From: DASRVA01 sp050732935
Lineage (GTDB): Bacteria > Gemmatimonadota > Gemmatimonadetes > JACCXV01 > JAHWKZ01
NCBI GenBank assembly: GCA_050732935.1
Contig: JBOHRW010000106.1
Coordinates: 1-27,200, forward strand
DNA: 27,200 nucleotides
Reading direction: 5' to 3'
Both the position numbers and the translations under genes were made by a program. Below, piece after piece: positions 25,113-27,200 of this stretch (position 1 is the first letter of the stretch; each line of letters starts with the position of its first letter). A model generated the notes under the pieces. The model saw only the letters and a list, made by a program, of their open reading frames with translations, made no database searches and was not told the DNA's origin.

Positions 25113-25484
25113 ATGAAGGCAGCCGTCCACCGAATCCCCTTTCTCGCTCTCCTCCTCGCGGCCGGGTGCGTGTCGGCCGAGGAGCGCCAGGCGGCGACAA
25201 CGGGACCCATCTCGGTCCAGGTGACCAACCACAACTTTCTGGACATGAACGTCTACGCGGTGGCGGGCTCGCAGACGATCCGGCTGGGGACGGTCAGGAC
25301 CAACGCCGAGCAGATGTTCGAAGTGCCGCCAGGCCTGCCCGTGACTGGAGGACTCCGCTTCCTGGTCGACCCGATCGGCTCGAGCGACGCGTACCTCAGC
25401 GACGACGTCCTGGTTTCGCCGGGGGACATCGTCGATCTCGTGATCCAGTCCAGCCTGGGGCTGTCCTCCACGGTCGTCCACTAA
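25113..25484 (+). CDS. Small lipoprotein of unknown function
   Basis: The 123-residue protein starts at ATG 25113 and has a lipoprotein signal (FLALLLAAGC, Cys19). The mature part is a single beta domain with a clear repeating strand pattern: VQVTNHNFLDMNVYAVAGS, TIRLGTVRTNAEQMFEVPP, LRFLVDPIGSSDAYLSDDV, LVSPGDIVDLVIQSSL. This layout suggests a small Ig-like or C2-like fold facing the periplasm. No catalytic or metal-binding residues stand out and no function is assigned. It is divergent from the BsuPI-like lipoprotein gene, with about 160 bases between them. Confidence 0.78.
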   Translation: MKAAVHRIPFLALLLAAGCVSAEERQAATTGPISVQVTNHNFLDMNVYAVAGSQTIRLGTVRTNAEQMFEVPPGLPVTGGLRFLVDPIGSSDAYLSDDVLVSPGDIVDLVIQSSLGLSSTVVH

Positions 25485-25563
25485 GGCCCCACGCGGCGAA
25501 GCGCAGTCACACCGCCTCCTGCCTGATGCGGGTTTTCTCGACAACGAACCGAACCGCGGCGCG

Positions 25564-25931
25564 ATGACGACCATGCGCGCCGTCCGGATCACGGTGGGAG
25601 GTGGGGGCTACGCCGAGTACGTGGTCGTCCACGAGCGGGAGGCGATCGGTGCCCCGGACGGGCTCTCCTGGGAGGAGGAGGCGGCCGTCCCCGAGGTGTT
25701 CGTGACCGCCCACGACGCCCTCTTCACGCGCGGCCGACTGGCGATGGGGCCAAACCCTGACCGCGCGGCCGAGCTCGGGCTGGACGTCCCGATCGACGCC
25801 GGGGGCGTCGACTTCGCCGACGGCGTTCTGGGCCCGTCATGGACGAGACCTTCCCGATGGAAAGGGCCGCCGACGCCCATCGCCGGATGGAGGCAAACCA
25901 GAACTTCGGGAAGAGCGTTTTGAGGTGGTGA
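25564..25931 (+). pseudogene. Collapsed NADPH:quinone oxidoreductase (PIG3-type) gene
   Basis: Four pieces of one enzyme can be recognised in order, with the material between them gone. MRAVRIT, the usual N-terminus, is joined directly to GGGGYAEYVVVHEREAIGAP and VPEVFVTAHDALFTRGRLAMG. There the Rossmann motif that should follow (the GGASGVG segment) is missing and the chain resumes with AAELGLDVPIDAGGVDFAD. The C-terminal piece continues in another frame from 25833 (PVMDETFPMERAADAHRRME, NFGKSVLRW) to a TGA at 25929-25931. A full-length member has about 325 residues; about 120 codons remain. NADPH binding is lost, so this is a pseudogene. Its terminator follows directly. Confidence 0.75.
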
Positions 25932-25932
25932 G

Positions 25933-25955
25933 AGCCCTCCATGGGGGCTGTTTTT
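25933..25955 (+). terminator. Intrinsic terminator
   Basis: AGCCCTC (25933-25939), loop CAT, GGGGGCT (25943-25949), one G, then TTTTT (25951-25955). The stem has seven pairs with one wobble. It follows the quinone oxidoreductase remnant by one base. Confidence 0.75.
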
Positions 25956-26020
25956 CCTCCTGAGCCGGGCGTGTGAGCCTACAGGCATTCCCGACGAGTG
26001 GAAACGTGGGGACATTATTG

Positions 26021-26036
26021 TAGAAGGCCGCTTCTA
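26021..26036. repeat. Perfect palindrome upstream of the sugar-nucleotide operon promoter
   Basis: TAGAAG (26021-26026), GCCG, CTTCTA (26031-26036). It ends 5 bases before the -35 box and is in a suitable place for a regulator binding site. Confidence 0.35.
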
Positions 26037-26041
26037 AACGC

Positions 26042-26070
26042 TTGACTTGGTCGGGGCTCAGGGCTATAAA
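26042..26070 (+). promoter_or_regulatory. Sigma-70-type promoter of the sugar-nucleotide operon
   Basis: TTGACT (26042-26047), exactly 17 bases, TATAAA (26065-26070); start of transcription expected near 26077. This is the best consensus promoter in the window. The next credible start codon is at 26306, so the leader would be about 230 bases. Confidence 0.65.
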
Positions 26071-26128
26071 CAAGATGCCCGCTTCTTGTAGGAGCTGGGG
26101 GGACAGGGGTGTAGAATCGCTTTGAACG

Positions 26129-26152
26129 GGGTCTCACCAGGTTGTGGGACCC
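26129..26152 (+). promoter_or_regulatory. Stem-loop in the long leader of the sugar-nucleotide operon
   Basis: GGGTCTCAC (26129-26137) pairs with GTGGGACCC (26144-26152), one wobble included, around a six-base loop. No T run follows. It lies about midway between the predicted transcript start and the first gene. No ops/JUMPstart element was seen. The rest of 25956-26305 shows no gene. Confidence 0.4.
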
Positions 26153-26305
26153 ACTGAGAAAGCCTGTGCCCGGCCAGTCCTAGATGCGGAATCCCCATCC
26201 TCCCGCTGAGCACCGCTCGTGCGCATCACCCCTGCCGGATGCGCGCCCGAGCCAATCCCCGAAAGACGTGATCGGCAGCCTGCGGCAAGCGATGAGCAGG
26301 ACACC

Positions 26306-27094
26306 GTGAAGGTCGCGATTCTGGCCGGAGGCGTGGGAAGCCGACTCGCGGAGGAGACCCTCGTCAAGCCGAAACCGATGGTCGAAATCGGCGGCAAGCC
26401 GATCCTCTGGCACATCATGAAGTACTATCACCAGTTCGATTTCAGGCATTTTCTGGTGGCTCTTGGCTACAAGGGCGATTACGTCAAGCGCTGGTTCGTC
26501 GATTACGCATCGCTGACGGCCGACCTGACCGTTGACCTCGGCAACGGAACCTATGCCCAGCACTCCGCCGAGCGGGACGACTGGATCGTCGATCTCATCG
26601 ACACGGGTCAGGCCACAGGAACCGCCGCACGAATCAAGCGGTTGGCGCCCCACCTGCACGACGGCACGTTCATGGCAACCTGGGGCGACGGGGTCTCGAC
26701 TGTGGATCTTCGCTCCCTCGTGAATTTCCATCGGGCACACGGGAGGATTGCCACTCTTACAGCCGTCCGTCCACCGGCACGGTTCGGACACGTTGAGCTC
26801 GACGGCGACAGGGTCGCCGAGTTCAGCGAGAAGCCTCAGACGGGAGAGGGTTGGATCAGTGGTGCGTTCTTCGTCCTCGAACCCGAAGTCTTCGACTACA
26901 TCGACGACGAGGACAAGACCATGTTCGAGCAGGCACCCCTCAAGCGACTGGCATCGGACGGACAGCTCATGGCTTTCAGGCACTACGGATTCTGGCAGTG
27001 CATGGATACACTGCGTGACAAGAAGCGGCTCGAGGTGCTCTGGGATTCGGGCCGTGCCCCGTGGCATCTCTGGGCGAACGACGGCCATCGGTGA
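26306..27094 (+). CDS. rfbF: Glucose-1-phosphate cytidylyltransferase
   Basis: The 262-residue enzyme makes CDP-glucose from CTP and glucose-1-phosphate, the first step to CDP-linked deoxysugars for O-antigen or other surface glycans. The nucleotidyltransferase signature is at the N-terminus: VAILAGGVGSRL, then EETLVKPKPMVEIGGKPILWH, and KYYHQFDFRHFLVALGYKGDYVK. Further matches typical of RfbF are MATWGDGVSTVDL (metal-binding Asp), TLTAVRPPARFGHVEL, FSEKPQTGEGWISGAFFVLEPEVFDYI and HYGFWQCMDTLRDKK near the end. GTG 26306 starts the conserved domain after an AGCAGGA site. The stop overlaps the start of the next gene (GTGA). Its G+C content appears somewhat lower than that of the genes to the left, as often seen for surface polysaccharide loci. 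Confidence 0.95.
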   Translation: MKVAILAGGVGSRLAEETLVKPKPMVEIGGKPILWHIMKYYHQFDFRHFLVALGYKGDYVKRWFVDYASLTADLTVDLGNGTYAQHSAERDDWIVDLIDTGQATGTAARIKRLAPHLHDGTFMATWGDGVSTVDLRSLVNFHRAHGRIATLTAVRPPARFGHVELDGDRVAEFSEKPQTGEGWISGAFFVLEPEVFDYIDDEDKTMFEQAPLKRLASDGQLMAFRHYGFWQCMDTLRDKKRLEVLWDSGRAPWHLWANDGHR

Positions 27095-27200
27095 GGGTCC
27101 TCGTCACCGGTCACCGCGGCTATATCGGCACCGTCCTGGTCCCCCGGCTCCAGTCGGCCGGCCACGAAATCCACGGGCTCGACAACTATCTCTATGATTC
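27091..27200 (+). CDS. NAD-dependent epimerase/dehydratase (extended SDR), N-terminus only
   Basis: GTG at 27091 overlaps the rfbF stop, and the frame stays open to the window end (36 codons). The sequence VRVLVTGHRGYIGTVLVPRL contains the GxxGxxG dinucleotide-binding motif, followed by AGHEIHGLDNYLYD, the beta2 strand ending in the Asp that binds the NAD ribose. This is the start of an extended SDR of the sugar-nucleotide type. In this position it probably acts on CDP-sugars, as an epimerase or a 4,6-dehydratase. The usual CDP-glucose dehydratase has a GFKG motif, so an epimerase is somewhat more likely. The rest lies beyond the window. Confidence 0.85.
   Translation, partial: MRVLVTGHRGYIGTVLVPRLQSAGHEIHGLDNYLYD

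Noticed and set aside
25837..26073. Possible small - strand gene over the terminator and promoter region
   Set aside because: It overlaps a clear + strand pseudogene end, an intrinsic terminator and a consensus promoter, and shows no recognisable domain.
26077..26305. ops/JUMPstart element or known riboswitch in the sugar operon leader
   Set aside because: No GGCGGTAGC-like ops sequence and no recognisable aptamer core could be seen.

Overview
This is a very GC-rich bacterial chromosomal segment. It has tightly spaced genes, many secreted lipoproteins, an ECF sigma factor translationally coupled to a large Ser/Thr protein kinase with TPR repeats, and several genes that appear to be transcribed without a leader. 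The gene mix fits a Gemmatimonadota- or Acidobacteriota-like soil or sediment bacterium. That assignment is inferred from style, because no rRNA or other marker gene is present. No tRNA, rRNA, CRISPR array, prophage or intact insertion sequence was found.

Left part (1-10.2 kb). A partial secreted Ig-like protein reads off the left edge. Next is a cupredoxin lipoprotein plus di-haem cytochrome c peroxidase operon (722-2389, + strand). It is followed by the convergent ECF sigma factor and kinase operon (6283 down to 2529, - strand). Then come a frameshifted lipoprotein gene, a vanadium-haloperoxidase-type lipoprotein and two small secreted proteins of unknown function. The same bipartite motif, GTGAGCC-N12-TTTGTYGTA, lies upstream of the cupredoxin operon, upstream of the frameshifted lipoprotein, and as an orphan copy at the end of the kinase gene. 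Weaker copies lie at 6355 and 8935. Each strong copy is immediately followed by sequence that folds into a long stem-loop, and the stem sequences differ between copies while pairing is kept. This looks like a sigma-factor-specific promoter joined to a structured 5' leader and may define the local ECF regulon of extracytoplasmic redox proteins.

Middle part (10.2-16.1 kb). An amidase gene is followed by a remnant of a methyltransferase gene. Next is a BlaI-type repressor overlapping a BlaR1-like M56 metallopeptidase whose C-terminal half is HEAT repeats instead of a penicillin sensor. A second operon with a cytochrome P460 lipoprotein and a Tat-exported MBL-fold hydrolase follows directly. An operator-like palindrome (TGWAA...TTTTCA) lies in front of both units, so the four genes may form one induced proteolysis/derepression system.

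Right part (16.1-27.2 kb). This holds aconitase, a GH144/COG5368-type glucanase-like protein, glucose-6-phosphate isomerase, a shortened CPA2 cation/proton antiporter, an outer-membrane barrel, two small lipoproteins and the start of a sugar-nucleotide operon (glucose-1-phosphate cytidylyltransferase plus an NAD-dependent epimerase/dehydratase). Several genes here look worn down by internal deletion: a Uma2-family gene, the antiporter (which has lost the segment carrying the ion-binding Asp pair) and a PIG3-type quinone oxidoreductase reduced to about a third of its length. Together with the methyltransferase stub and a short coding fragment near 8.8 kb, this points to repeated deletion-driven gene decay.
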